A stretch of 53,032 nucleotides of DNA from JAAZIN01 sp964441025 (GTDB lineage: Bacteria > Bacillota > Dethiobacteria > DTU022): assembly GCA_964441025.1 (NCBI GenBank), contig CAYTXG010000014.1:1-53032 (forward strand), written 5' to 3'. Shown here piece by piece: positions 32,302 to 38,890 of the stretch; position 1 is the first letter of the stretch, and every line of letters starts with the position of its first letter. The notes beneath the pieces were generated by a model. The model saw only the letters and a program-made list of their open reading frames with translations, ran no database searches and had not been told where the DNA came from. The position numbers and the translations under genes are program-made.

Positions 32302-33036
32302 CTATTCCCCCATATTTACCTGCCTGATCACGATGAGCTGCTCGCGATCATCAATGGACTCGAAAATTCTTTTTTCGGCAAAGCACAGAATTGCCTCCAT
32401 GGCCTTGTAAGAAGACGTTTTGTCACCCTGTTTCAGCGCTGCCAGAAGTTCCAGGTTCAAAGCAAGCGATCTCTGGGGGGCTCCGGGAAGCGAGTAATAA
32501 TATTCGGTGAAAAAAGAGTAGATCGGTTTAAAGGACTTGAAGACCAGTCTGCTCACTATATTACCGGAGACAAAGATTATTTTATAGTGAAAATCATAGT
32601 CGCACTCCGTCAGCACGGCAATATGATCCAGGTTCTTTTTTTTCCGCTCCAGGTTGGAGCCCAAATAAGCAATATCCCCGGTGGTGATCCGCAGGGCTGC
32701 TTCTGCGGCGGCGCTGGTTTCAACGGTAGCCCTGAACTGCAGCAGCGATTCCAGAGTTTGCCTTTCGATGGTCCGGCGAATGCGCAGCGTCTGAACAAGG
32801 GTGTCCAGCGAACCGTCGCTGTAAAAATCTTTTACATAGGTTCCGCTCTGGGGTAAAGTTTCCACATATCCATCCTGGGAAAGCATGGCGATGGCCTCGC
32901 GCACTGCAAAGCGGCCGGCGCCGTACTGCTCTGCCAGCCGGCGCTCTGTGGGCAGCCTGGCTCCGATGGGGTAAACTTCATTAATTATCGCGGTTCTCAT
33001 CTCTTCGAATATTTTGGCTGAAAGTCCGCAGTTCAT
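32302..33036 (-). CDS. GntR/FadR-family transcriptional repressor
   Basis: A protein of about 244 residues. The winged helix-turn-helix (about 5-70) reads FEEMRTAIINEVYPIGARLPTERRLAEQYGAGRFAVREAIAMLSQDGYV. An all-helical FCD ligand domain follows; its ECDYDFHYKII stretch carries the Asp/His pattern that often binds a metal and a carboxylate ligand. The frame opens to 33129, but ATG at 33036 with GAGGG seven bases upstream gives the normal family length. It is divergent from a transporter-enzyme operon whose promoter carries two FadR-type palindromes, so it most likely represses that operon until the substrate binds. Confidence 0.92.
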   Translation of the reverse strand: MNCGLSAKIFEEMRTAIINEVYPIGARLPTERRLAEQYGAGRFAVREAIAMLSQDGYVETLPQSGTYVKDFYSDGSLDTLVQTLRIRRTIERQTLESLLQFRATVETSAAAEAALRITTGDIAYLGSNLERKKKNLDHIAVLTECDYDFHYKIIFVSGNIVSRLVFKSFKPIYSFFTEYYYSLPGAPQRSLALNLELLAALKQGDKTSSYKAMEAILCFAEKRIFESIDDREQLIVIRQVNMGE

Positions 33037-33114
33037 ATTTCGACCCTCTTTCGCTTCACTGTCACTCTTCCAGGCTATCATAGCCCATCGGGCAACATGC
33101 AGGCAAGAAAAACC

Positions 33115-33143
33115 TTGACATTTGGTCATACCAGTTATATATA
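33115..33143 (+). promoter_or_regulatory. Promoter of the BASS transporter-enolase superfamily operon
   Basis: TTGACA (33115-33120) and TATATA (33138-33143) are 17 bp apart on the plus strand. The spacer is almost filled by the first operator palindrome, so repressor binding would block polymerase. Confidence 0.85.
33123..33133. promoter_or_regulatory. FadR/GntR operator 1
   Basis: TGGTCATACCA is a perfect TGGT-N3-ACCA palindrome, the known FadR-subfamily operator form, placed between -35 and -10 of the divergent promoter. Confidence 0.8.
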
Positions 33144-33144
33144 T

Positions 33145-33157
33145 TTGGTATAGCCAA
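33145..33157. promoter_or_regulatory. FadR/GntR operator 2
   Basis: TTGGTATAGCCAA is a near-palindrome of the same type. It is centred 23 bp (two helical turns) from operator 1 and covers the expected transcription start, which suits cooperative repression. Confidence 0.65.
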
Positions 33158-33201
33158 TTCCGGCTATTGCGAATAAAATGCTTAAGGCAGGTGGTCTGGT
33201 G

Positions 33202-34602
33202 ATGAAAATAAAAAGTTGGGCCCGCTCCCCGGTGTCATGGAAACATGTTTTGGCTGTTTTCACCTTGATTTTGCTTTTCTTCTCCGGGATCGGCTCCGTC
33301 AGCGCCAGCGAAGAACTGTACTACGGCCTTTCCAGCAGGGCCAGGCAGGGAGACGCCGATTTTTTCAGGCTTCTGGCGGAAGAGGGAGATGCTATAGACT
33401 GGGAAAGGGCATCACCTGTTGAATTTGAGGGGAATCTGCGCTTTTTGGAGGTTGCGGGGGAGGAAAACGGACTGTTTATGGTCCGGCGCCTCGACGGAGA
33501 ACTCTACCCCCTCTCCATTCCCGCCGGTGTTGAGGGAGAGGCAGCAGGGCCAGACGCCGCTTACTCGGGACTGGAGAGCCTGCTGGGCGACAAACTTGTG
33601 TTCAAAGCCCGGCTGGCTGAAAAGGAGATCGGCGGAGAGTACTACACTTTCATCCGGTTCATGGAGAAGCCGCAGCAGCTGTTGCTGGATCGTGTATTCA
33701 AAACCTCAATCATGTTTATGTTTTTCTTCGTCATGATCGGTATGGGGCTCAGCCTCACGCTGCAGGATTTCATCCTGGTCTTCAAAAAACCCAGGGGCAT
33801 AATCGCCGGCATCTTCATGCAATGGTTGCTCATGCCCCTCCTGGCCCTGGGCATGGCCTACGTCCTCGGTTTCTATCACAACTTTCCCTTTATCTACGCC
33901 GGCATGATCCTGATCTGCGCCTGCCCCGGAGGAGTCACCTCCAACCTGATGACCTATTACGCCAAAGGTGATCTGGCCCTGTCGGTATCGCTGACATCGA
34001 TCTCCACAGTCCTGGCGCTCTTTGTGACCCCCCTCGTCCTCACCCTCTTCTGCGCAAACATACCCGATATCAGTGTGCCCTCGGGGCTGATCATGCAGAC
34101 CATTGTGGGCCTGGTCCTGGTGCCGCTCATCCTGGGCATGCTCATCCGCAATAAGTGGCAGGCTTTTGCCCGAAAAGCGATGCCATTTTTCTCGGCGGTG
34201 GGGGTGGTGGCCCTGCTGGCTGTTATCGGTGTGGGCATCATCACCAATGCGGAGAAATTTGCCGACACCGAACGCTACAGCTTTCAGTTCTATGTAATGG
34301 TGGTGCTTCTCTCCATCCTGGGCATGCTTGTTGCCCTGGGATCTTCCAGGCTTCTGGGGATTCCAAACATCCAGTCCAGGGCCATCTCCGTCGAAGTGGG
34401 GCTGCGGAACTCCACCCTGGCTGTAACCATCACCCTGTTAATCCAGGATCTGATGGGCGATTTTTACAGCTCCATGTTCGTAACCACGGCCATCTACGGC
34501 ATCACCATGTACCTGACCGGTTTTCTGATGATCTGGTTGTTCAGATATCTGCTGCCCCTTGAAAAGGGAGAGGCCCCGGAAACGGTAACCCCGGCCCGGT
34601 AG
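33202..34602 (+). CDS. Bile acid:sodium symporter (BASS/SBF) family transporter with exported N-terminal domain
   Basis: A protein of about 466 residues. A signal-peptide-like helix (about 12-35, ending SVSA) leads to roughly 110 soluble residues, then a BASS domain of nine or ten transmembrane helices (about 160-455). BASS motifs include MIGMGLSLTLQDF, CACPGGVTSNLMTYYAKGD and SVEVGLRNSTLAVTITLL. The family carries organic anions with Na+. The extra outside domain (strand-rich: VEFEGNLRFLEVAGEENGLFMVRRLDGELYPL and GDKLVFKARLAEKEIGGEYYTFIRF, OB-fold-like by eye) is unusual and could bind the substrate. ATG at 33202, seven bases after AGGTGG, is preferred over the unsupported ATG at 33178. It is co-transcribed with the enolase-superfamily gene. 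Confidence 0.85.
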   Translation: MKIKSWARSPVSWKHVLAVFTLILLFFSGIGSVSASEELYYGLSSRARQGDADFFRLLAEEGDAIDWERASPVEFEGNLRFLEVAGEENGLFMVRRLDGELYPLSIPAGVEGEAAGPDAAYSGLESLLGDKLVFKARLAEKEIGGEYYTFIRFMEKPQQLLLDRVFKTSIMFMFFFVMIGMGLSLTLQDFILVFKKPRGIIAGIFMQWLLMPLLALGMAYVLGFYHNFPFIYAGMILICACPGGVTSNLMTYYAKGDLALSVSLTSISTVLALFVTPLVLTLFCANIPDISVPSGLIMQTIVGLVLVPLILGMLIRNKWQAFARKAMPFFSAVGVVALLAVIGVGIITNAEKFADTERYSFQFYVMVVLLSILGMLVALGSSRLLGIPNIQSRAISVEVGLRNSTLAVTITLLIQDLMGDFYSSMFVTTAIYGITMYLTGFLMIWLFRYLLPLEKGEAPETVTPAR

Positions 34603-34678
34603 CGCCGGGCAGGTTCCCCGGATCTCCCATGCAGTGCAGTGCACCAAACCATATTCTTGTTTGAGAGGAGACAGCTAA

Positions 34679-35902
34679 ATGAAAGTAGATAAAATCGAGC
34701 TTTACCATATTTCCATTCCCCTGCCCAGGGACTTTTATCCCTCCTGGATCCCCGGGTACCCGCAGAGATTCAACCGCAGCACCCTTGTTAAAATTACCAC
34801 CGATGACGGTCTCACCGGCTACAGCGCCGGCATGGCCATGGAAGAGGAGCGCGAGGGCCTGGGCACCCTGCTGGGCCAGTACCTCATCGGCCAGGATGTG
34901 GAAAAGTTGGACGAAGTCCGTCACCTGCTCCGCGAGGCCTCGTACCTGGGCTGGCGGAACAACTGGATCGAGGCCGCTTTTTGGGATCTGCTCGGTAAAA
35001 AAGCTGGCAAGCCGGTGTATGAACTGCTGGGCGGCAAAGGGGGCCGCATCGAGGCATACTGCTCCACGGGCGAGGTGCACGAGCCCGCCCGCCGGGCGGA
35101 GGAGGTCCTGGCCCTCAGGGATATGGGCTTCAAGACAGTCAAGCTGCGCATCCATGATCACGATATCCGGAAGGATATCGAGCAGATCAGGGCAGTACGC
35201 GAAGCGGTGGGAGAGAGCATGGTGATCGGGGTGGATGCCAACCAGGGCTGGCCTGTTACGATCATTGAGAAACCGCCCATCTGGGATCTGGAGCGAGCCG
35301 TTGAGTACGCCAAAGCCTGCGAAGAATACGGCATTGCCTGGCTGGAGGAGCCGCTGGATATGTACGCCTTTGATGAAATGGCGGAGTTGCGTCGCCGGAC
35401 CAAAACGCCCATTGCCGGCGGGGAGCTGACCCCGGGCTGGCATGAGCATAAAATACTGCTGGAGAAGGAGTGCCTGGATATCTACCAGCCCGACTCCACA
35501 TTTTCCGGCATCGACACCGCCGTCAGGGTTATGCACGAAGCGATCCGGCGCGGCCTCAGCTTCAGCCCGCACACCTGGACAAACGGAATCGGCCTTGCCA
35601 TAAATCTGCAGGTAGCTGCGGCAGGCCCCAGGGAAAAGCCCGTGGAATTCCCCTATGAACCGCCGGGCTGGCTGCCGCAATACCGCGACGGCATTATGAA
35701 AGAGTATTTCATGATCGACAAGGAAGGTTATATCGCACTGCCCGATAAACCGGGACTTGGTTTCGAGATCGATGAACAGGCCCTGAGCCGTTACGGGCGT
35801 AAATTTTTTGAGATGACCCCGCGGGGCCTGGCCCTGAAAACAATCCGCCAAAGAGGTCTTTTCAGCGCTCTCAAGCTGGCCAAAAGAAAGAAGCGGGGAT
35901 AA
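34679..35902 (+). CDS. Mandelate racemase/muconate lactonizing enzyme-like (enolase superfamily) protein
   Basis: A 407-residue protein with an enolase N-terminal capping domain (1-125) and a C-terminal TIM barrel. Likely catalytic and metal residues are K155 and R157 in VKLRIH (K-x-K in mandelate racemase), D186 in GVDANQGW, E223 in WLEEPL, E249 in AGGEL and H298 in SPHTW. The lysine/arginine and histidine pair is the mandelate-racemase-subgroup pattern, typical of racemases or acid-sugar dehydratases. The substrate is presumably a hydroxy- or sugar-type carboxylate imported by the transporter upstream (inference). ATG follows GAGGAG by eight bases. The basic C-terminal tail (KLAKRKKRG) is unusual. 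Confidence 0.88.
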   Translation: MKVDKIELYHISIPLPRDFYPSWIPGYPQRFNRSTLVKITTDDGLTGYSAGMAMEEEREGLGTLLGQYLIGQDVEKLDEVRHLLREASYLGWRNNWIEAAFWDLLGKKAGKPVYELLGGKGGRIEAYCSTGEVHEPARRAEEVLALRDMGFKTVKLRIHDHDIRKDIEQIRAVREAVGESMVIGVDANQGWPVTIIEKPPIWDLERAVEYAKACEEYGIAWLEEPLDMYAFDEMAELRRRTKTPIAGGELTPGWHEHKILLEKECLDIYQPDSTFSGIDTAVRVMHEAIRRGLSFSPHTWTNGIGLAINLQVAAAGPREKPVEFPYEPPGWLPQYRDGIMKEYFMIDKEGYIALPDKPGLGFEIDEQALSRYGRKFFEMTPRGLALKTIRQRGLFSALKLAKRKKRG

Positions 35903-35942
35903 ATTCAGCCGCAGAACCGCCCGGGGCGCCGAGGCCTCCCTG

Positions 35943-36746
35943 TCAGACAGTGCGCTGGCGCAGCGCTTCGTACATGATCAGGGCTGCAGCGATTGAAGCA
36001 TTCAGCGATTCAAGGGGCGAAGCATGGGGGATGGAAACGGCAAAATCCGCCTCTGCCGCGAGCCCGTGCGAAAGGCCGCTGCTCTCGCTGCCGATGAGGA
36101 GCGCAGTTCTGCCCCGGTAATCCGCTTTCCAGTACAGGAGCCCTCCCTGCGGCTGTGCGGCAATAACAGTCATGCCGCTGCTCCGCAACAGACGCACCAG
36201 TTGCAGGGGCTCCTCCACCGCAACAGGCGGCAGATGGAAAACGGCGCCTGCCGTGGAACGCAGCACTTTAGGGCTGTGGGGATCAACTGTGCCCGGGCCG
36301 TAAAACAGGGCGTCAACACCGGCGGCGGAGGCGGTGCGGATAATGGTACCCATATTGCCCGGATCCCGGACCCGGTCCAAGAACAGGGCCAGGCTAAGGG
36401 GTTGAGCGGCGATCGCGGCGGGCTCAGGCTCGCTGTAGGGGATAATTGCCGCAACTTCCTGCGGTGTTTCCGTACCGGCCAGCCCGGCAAAAAGTGAGGC
36501 GGCCAGGCGATAGCGGCGTGATTCCGGCGGCAGCCTGCCAATAATGTTTTTACCGCCGCCGTCAATAAAATTGCGGGTAAAAAAAACAACCTCGGGAACC
36601 AGCCCCGCCGCCAGTGCCTCCATCAGCAGGCGGGGTCCCTCTATCGCCAGCCTGCCTGCGCGGCGGCGGTATCTGGCGCCGGCAGCCAGGCGGCGGTACA
36701 TTTTTATATAGGCATTGTCACTGCTGCTGATCTCTTTGACCGACAA
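35943..36746 (-). CDS. TrmH/SpoU-family RNA 2'-O-methyltransferase
   Basis: A 267-residue SPOUT methyltransferase with an N-terminal substrate-binding domain (FAIEGPRLL-like AIEGPRLLMEAL) and a knotted C-terminal domain. The motifs are DRVRDPGNMGTIIRTASAAGVDALFYGPGTVD, LLIGSESSGLS and VSIPHASPLESLNASIAAALIMYEALRQR. It methylates a ribose in rRNA or tRNA; family members beside thrS/rplT in Firmicutes are usually annotated as 23S rRNA methylases. TTG at 36746 starts one base after the RCK gene's TAG; coupling seems likely. Confidence 0.92.
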   Translation of the reverse strand: MSVKEISSSDNAYIKMYRRLAAGARYRRRAGRLAIEGPRLLMEALAAGLVPEVVFFTRNFIDGGGKNIIGRLPPESRRYRLAASLFAGLAGTETPQEVAAIIPYSEPEPAAIAAQPLSLALFLDRVRDPGNMGTIIRTASAAGVDALFYGPGTVDPHSPKVLRSTAGAVFHLPPVAVEEPLQLVRLLRSSGMTVIAAQPQGGLLYWKADYRGRTALLIGSESSGLSHGLAAEADFAVSIPHASPLESLNASIAAALIMYEALRQRTV

Positions 36747-36747
36747 C

Positions 36748-37401
36748 CTAGATCCAGCCCATCTTTTTTAGCGCCCTGATATCGCCAACTGCAACAATCA
36801 GGTCGTCCTGGTTGATCTTGTCCTCCGCTCCAGGAGAGATGTTGGTCTTACCATCTTTATCCCGCAAAGCGATGACATTGATTCCGAAACGGGCCCTTAA
36901 ATTGAGTTCCTGCAGGGAGCGCCCCACCATCTCCGCAGGTGCGGCAACCTCGACCACGCTGCTGTTGGAGGAGAGCTCAATGAGATCCACAATGTTAAAA
37001 GCGCTGAGGCTGTGAGCCAGCTTCTGCCCCATATCCCTCTCCGGGAAGACCACCCGGTTGACTCCTATCTTGGAAAGCACCTTGCCGTGCAGCTCCGACT
37101 GCGCCTTGGCCACGATATAGCGGGCTCCCATCTCCACCAGCAGGATGCAGACCATGATCGACGATTGAATCTCCCCACCTATTGCGACAACAACAACGTC
37201 AAAATCCTTGATCCCCAGAGAGTTCAGGGCTGCTTCGCCGGTGGCGTCCGCCTGAACGGCGCGGGTCACCGACTTGCCGACCTGTTGCACCAGCGCGGCA
37301 TCAATATCCACCATGGTCACATCGTGCCCCAGCTCACAAAGGGTGGCGGCAACACTTGCACCGAAGTGGCCGGCGCCGATTACCAGATATTGTTTCGACA
37401 C
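36748..37401 (-). CDS. ktrA: TrkA/KtrA-type RCK potassium-uptake regulator
   Basis: A cytoplasmic gating subunit of 217-220 residues. The RCK-N Rossmann fold (YLVIGAGHFGASVAATLCELGHDVTMVDID) binds NAD(H) or ATP/ADP, and the RCK-C domain (about 135-217) usually binds c-di-AMP in Firmicutes. No membrane partner (TrkH/KtrB) is in the window, so it is an orphan here. GTG at 37401 is nine bases after AGGAG. The GTG at 37410 overlaps that site, so it is less likely. It is followed directly by the methyltransferase gene. Confidence 0.93.
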   Translation of the reverse strand: MSKQYLVIGAGHFGASVAATLCELGHDVTMVDIDAALVQQVGKSVTRAVQADATGEAALNSLGIKDFDVVVVAIGGEIQSSIMVCILLVEMGARYIVAKAQSELHGKVLSKIGVNRVVFPERDMGQKLAHSLSAFNIVDLIELSSNSSVVEVAAPAEMVGRSLQELNLRARFGINVIALRDKDGKTNISPGAEDKINQDDLIVAVGDIRALKKMGWI

Positions 37402-37585
37402 GGACAACACCTCCTATTTTTATCCATGGAACCCCGGGGTCCCCATGAACGGTGGCCCGAAAGATTCCCCGGGGAAGGGCTTTCCGCTCGCAGGCCGGCT
37501 TCCCCATGGGCGGGAATACCTTTACATCCCGAAACTGCTCCGCATACTGTTCCCCAGCCCTGGAGGGAGGGAGGGGCGAAACGCG

Positions 37586-37939
37586 CTAGCTGTGCTTCTT
37601 TGCCACCTGCACAAGCCTGTTAAAACCGTCCTGATCATGGACGGCCATATCGGCAAGCATTTTCCGGTTAATCTCCACCTCGGCTTTTTTAAGGCCGCTG
37701 ATAAAACGGCTGTAAGAGAGCCCGTTGGAACGGGCGGCGGCATTGATCCGGGTAATCCAGAGTTTGCGGAAATCCCTTTTCCGCTGCCGGCGATCCCGAT
37801 ATGCATAGAAGAGCGATTTCATGACCTGCTGGTTTGCCGTCCTGTATAATCTGCTCTTGCCTCCGTAATAGCCCTTGGCCAGTTTCATTACCTTTTTGCG
37901 TCTCCGGCGGGCAACAGGTCCTCGCTTGACACGGGGCAT
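37586..37939 (-). CDS. rplT: 50S ribosomal protein L20
   Basis: A 117-residue L20: MPRVKRGPVARRRRKKVMKLAKGYYGGKSRLYR start, FRKLWITRINAAARSNGLSYSRFI middle. It nucleates early 50S assembly and in Firmicutes binds the infC leader to attenuate its own operon. It is the last gene of infC-rpmI-rplT. No clear intrinsic terminator is visible in the 184 bp that follow. Confidence 0.98.
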   Translation of the reverse strand: MPRVKRGPVARRRRKKVMKLAKGYYGGKSRLYRTANQQVMKSLFYAYRDRRQRKRDFRKLWITRINAAARSNGLSYSRFISGLKKAEVEINRKMLADMAVHDQDGFNRLVQVAKKHS

Positions 37940-37960
37940 GATAAAAACCTCCTTTCTGGA

Positions 37961-38152
37961 TTAAGGCAAAAGCCTCTCCACCCGCTTGTAGTCTGAAGCG
38001 CTGACAACGGTTGACTTGCGCAGCCTTCTCTTCCGCCGGGCGCTTTTTTTCGTCAGGATATGGCTCCCATAAGCCCGGAAGCGCTTGATCTTGCCGCCGC
38101 CGGTCTTTTTAAAACGTTTTGCCGCCCCCCGGTGGGTTTTCATTTTAGGCAT
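37961..38152 (-). CDS. rpmI: 50S ribosomal protein L35
   Basis: A 63-residue basic protein: MPKMKTHRGAAKRFKKTGGGKIKRFRAY start, LRKSTVVSASDYKRVERLLP end. Full family length. It is between infC and rplT. Confidence 0.98.
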   Translation of the reverse strand: MPKMKTHRGAAKRFKKTGGGKIKRFRAYGSHILTKKSARRKRRLRKSTVVSASDYKRVERLLP

Positions 38153-38170
38153 CTTTCCTGCCTCCTTCAG

Positions 38171-38680
38171 CTATGATTTAGGGGACAATATCATGGTCAT
38201 GTTGCGTCCCTCCAGCCTGGCATTGCGCTCAACAGTAGAGCAATCATCCAACTCCTGGGCCAGCTGCCGGCAAAGACGTTGGGCAATGTCCGGATGGGCC
38301 AGCTCCCGACCCCTGAACATCACAGTCACCTTGACCTTATCCCCGCCTTCGAGGAAGCGGCGGCTGTTCCGCACTTTTACTGCAAAATCATGTTTCTCGA
38401 TCTTGGGACGCAGCTTGACCTCTTTAAGGGTGATCATCTTCTGTTTTTTGCGGGCATCGCGTTCCTTCTTGCTCTGCTCATACTTGTATTTTCCAAAATC
38501 CATGAGCCGGCATACCGGCGGGCGCGCATTGGGGGCCACGTTCACCAGGTCAAGCCTCTTTTGCCGGGCTGTTTCAAGGGCATCCTTGAGCGCCATCACC
38601 CCCAGCTGGTTGCCGTCGGCATCGATCACAAGCACTTCCCGGGCTCTAATTTGCTCATTAACGAACAAATTTTTGGTAAT
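38171..38680 (-). CDS. infC: Translation initiation factor IF-3, probable AUU start codon
   Basis: IF-3 of about 169 residues, with VNEQIRAREVLVIDADGNQLGVM, GKYKYEQSKKERDARKKQK linker and RPKIEKHDFAVKVRNSRRFLEGGDKVKVTVMFRGRE. An ATT at 38680-38678 sits eight bases after a perfect AGGAGG (38694-38689), and the residues that follow (TKNLFVNEQIR) line up with IF-3 N-termini. AUU initiation of infC, which lets IF-3 limit its own synthesis, is known in E. coli and Bacillus. The in-frame ATG at 38704 has GGAG only one base away and would add eight residues, so it is less likely. Confidence 0.95.
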   Translation of the reverse strand: MTKNLFVNEQIRAREVLVIDADGNQLGVMALKDALETARQKRLDLVNVAPNARPPVCRLMDFGKYKYEQSKKERDARKKQKMITLKEVKLRPKIEKHDFAVKVRNSRRFLEGGDKVKVTVMFRGRELAHPDIAQRLCRQLAQELDDCSTVERNARLEGRNMTMILSPKS

Positions 38681-38699
38681 CTTTTTCACCTCCTGCCAT
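38658..38699 (-). CDS. Possible 13-codon upstream reading frame overlapping the infC start
   Basis: ATG at 38699 has GGAG (38709-38706) six bases upstream and encodes MAGGEKDYQKFVR, then TAA at 38660-38658. It runs in another frame across the infC Shine-Dalgarno and its AUU codon. Ribosomes translating it would mask or reshape the infC start. It may be chance, since the GGAG also sits near the in-frame ATG at 38704. Confidence 0.35.
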   Translation of the reverse strand: MAGGEKDYQKFVR

Positions 38700-38717
38700 G
38701 GCATTCTCCTTTAGAGC

Positions 38718-38748
38718 AAAAAATTAGAGCAGGTTTTACCACCTGCTC
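38718..38748 (-). terminator. Attenuator/terminator in the infC leader
   Basis: GAGCAGGT (38727-38734) pairs with ACCTGCTC (38741-38748). On the minus strand it is followed by TAATTTTTT. It lies between the leader promoter and infC, where Firmicutes carry the L20-responsive attenuator. It could also end thrS transcripts. Confidence 0.85.
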
Positions 38749-38855
38749 ACCAATCCCCGTTCCGGTCCGGCCAACCCTGGCGGCAGCCTTCCATGCGAGC
38801 GCCCCAAGGTGAGAAGCAGTGGCTTCTACTTGGTAACGATTATTATTTTTTCCTA
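38749..38855 (-). promoter_or_regulatory. Leader RNA of the infC-rpmI-rplT operon, probable L20-binding region
   Basis: About 100 transcribed bases upstream of the attenuator, including GC-rich paired segments (for example around GGCCGGACCGG). The position and operon match the Firmicutes L20 leader. I recognise it by context, not by a full structural match. Confidence 0.6.
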
Positions 38856-38860
38856 TATGG

Positions 38861-38889
38861 AGCATATCAAAAATCGAATGCAGGGTCAA
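38861..38889 (-). promoter_or_regulatory. Promoter of the infC operon, overlapping the end of thrS
   Basis: On the minus strand TTGACC (38889-38884) and TATGCT (38866-38861) are 17 bp apart, directly past the thrS stop at 38891. Confidence 0.7.
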
Positions 38890-38890
38890 A

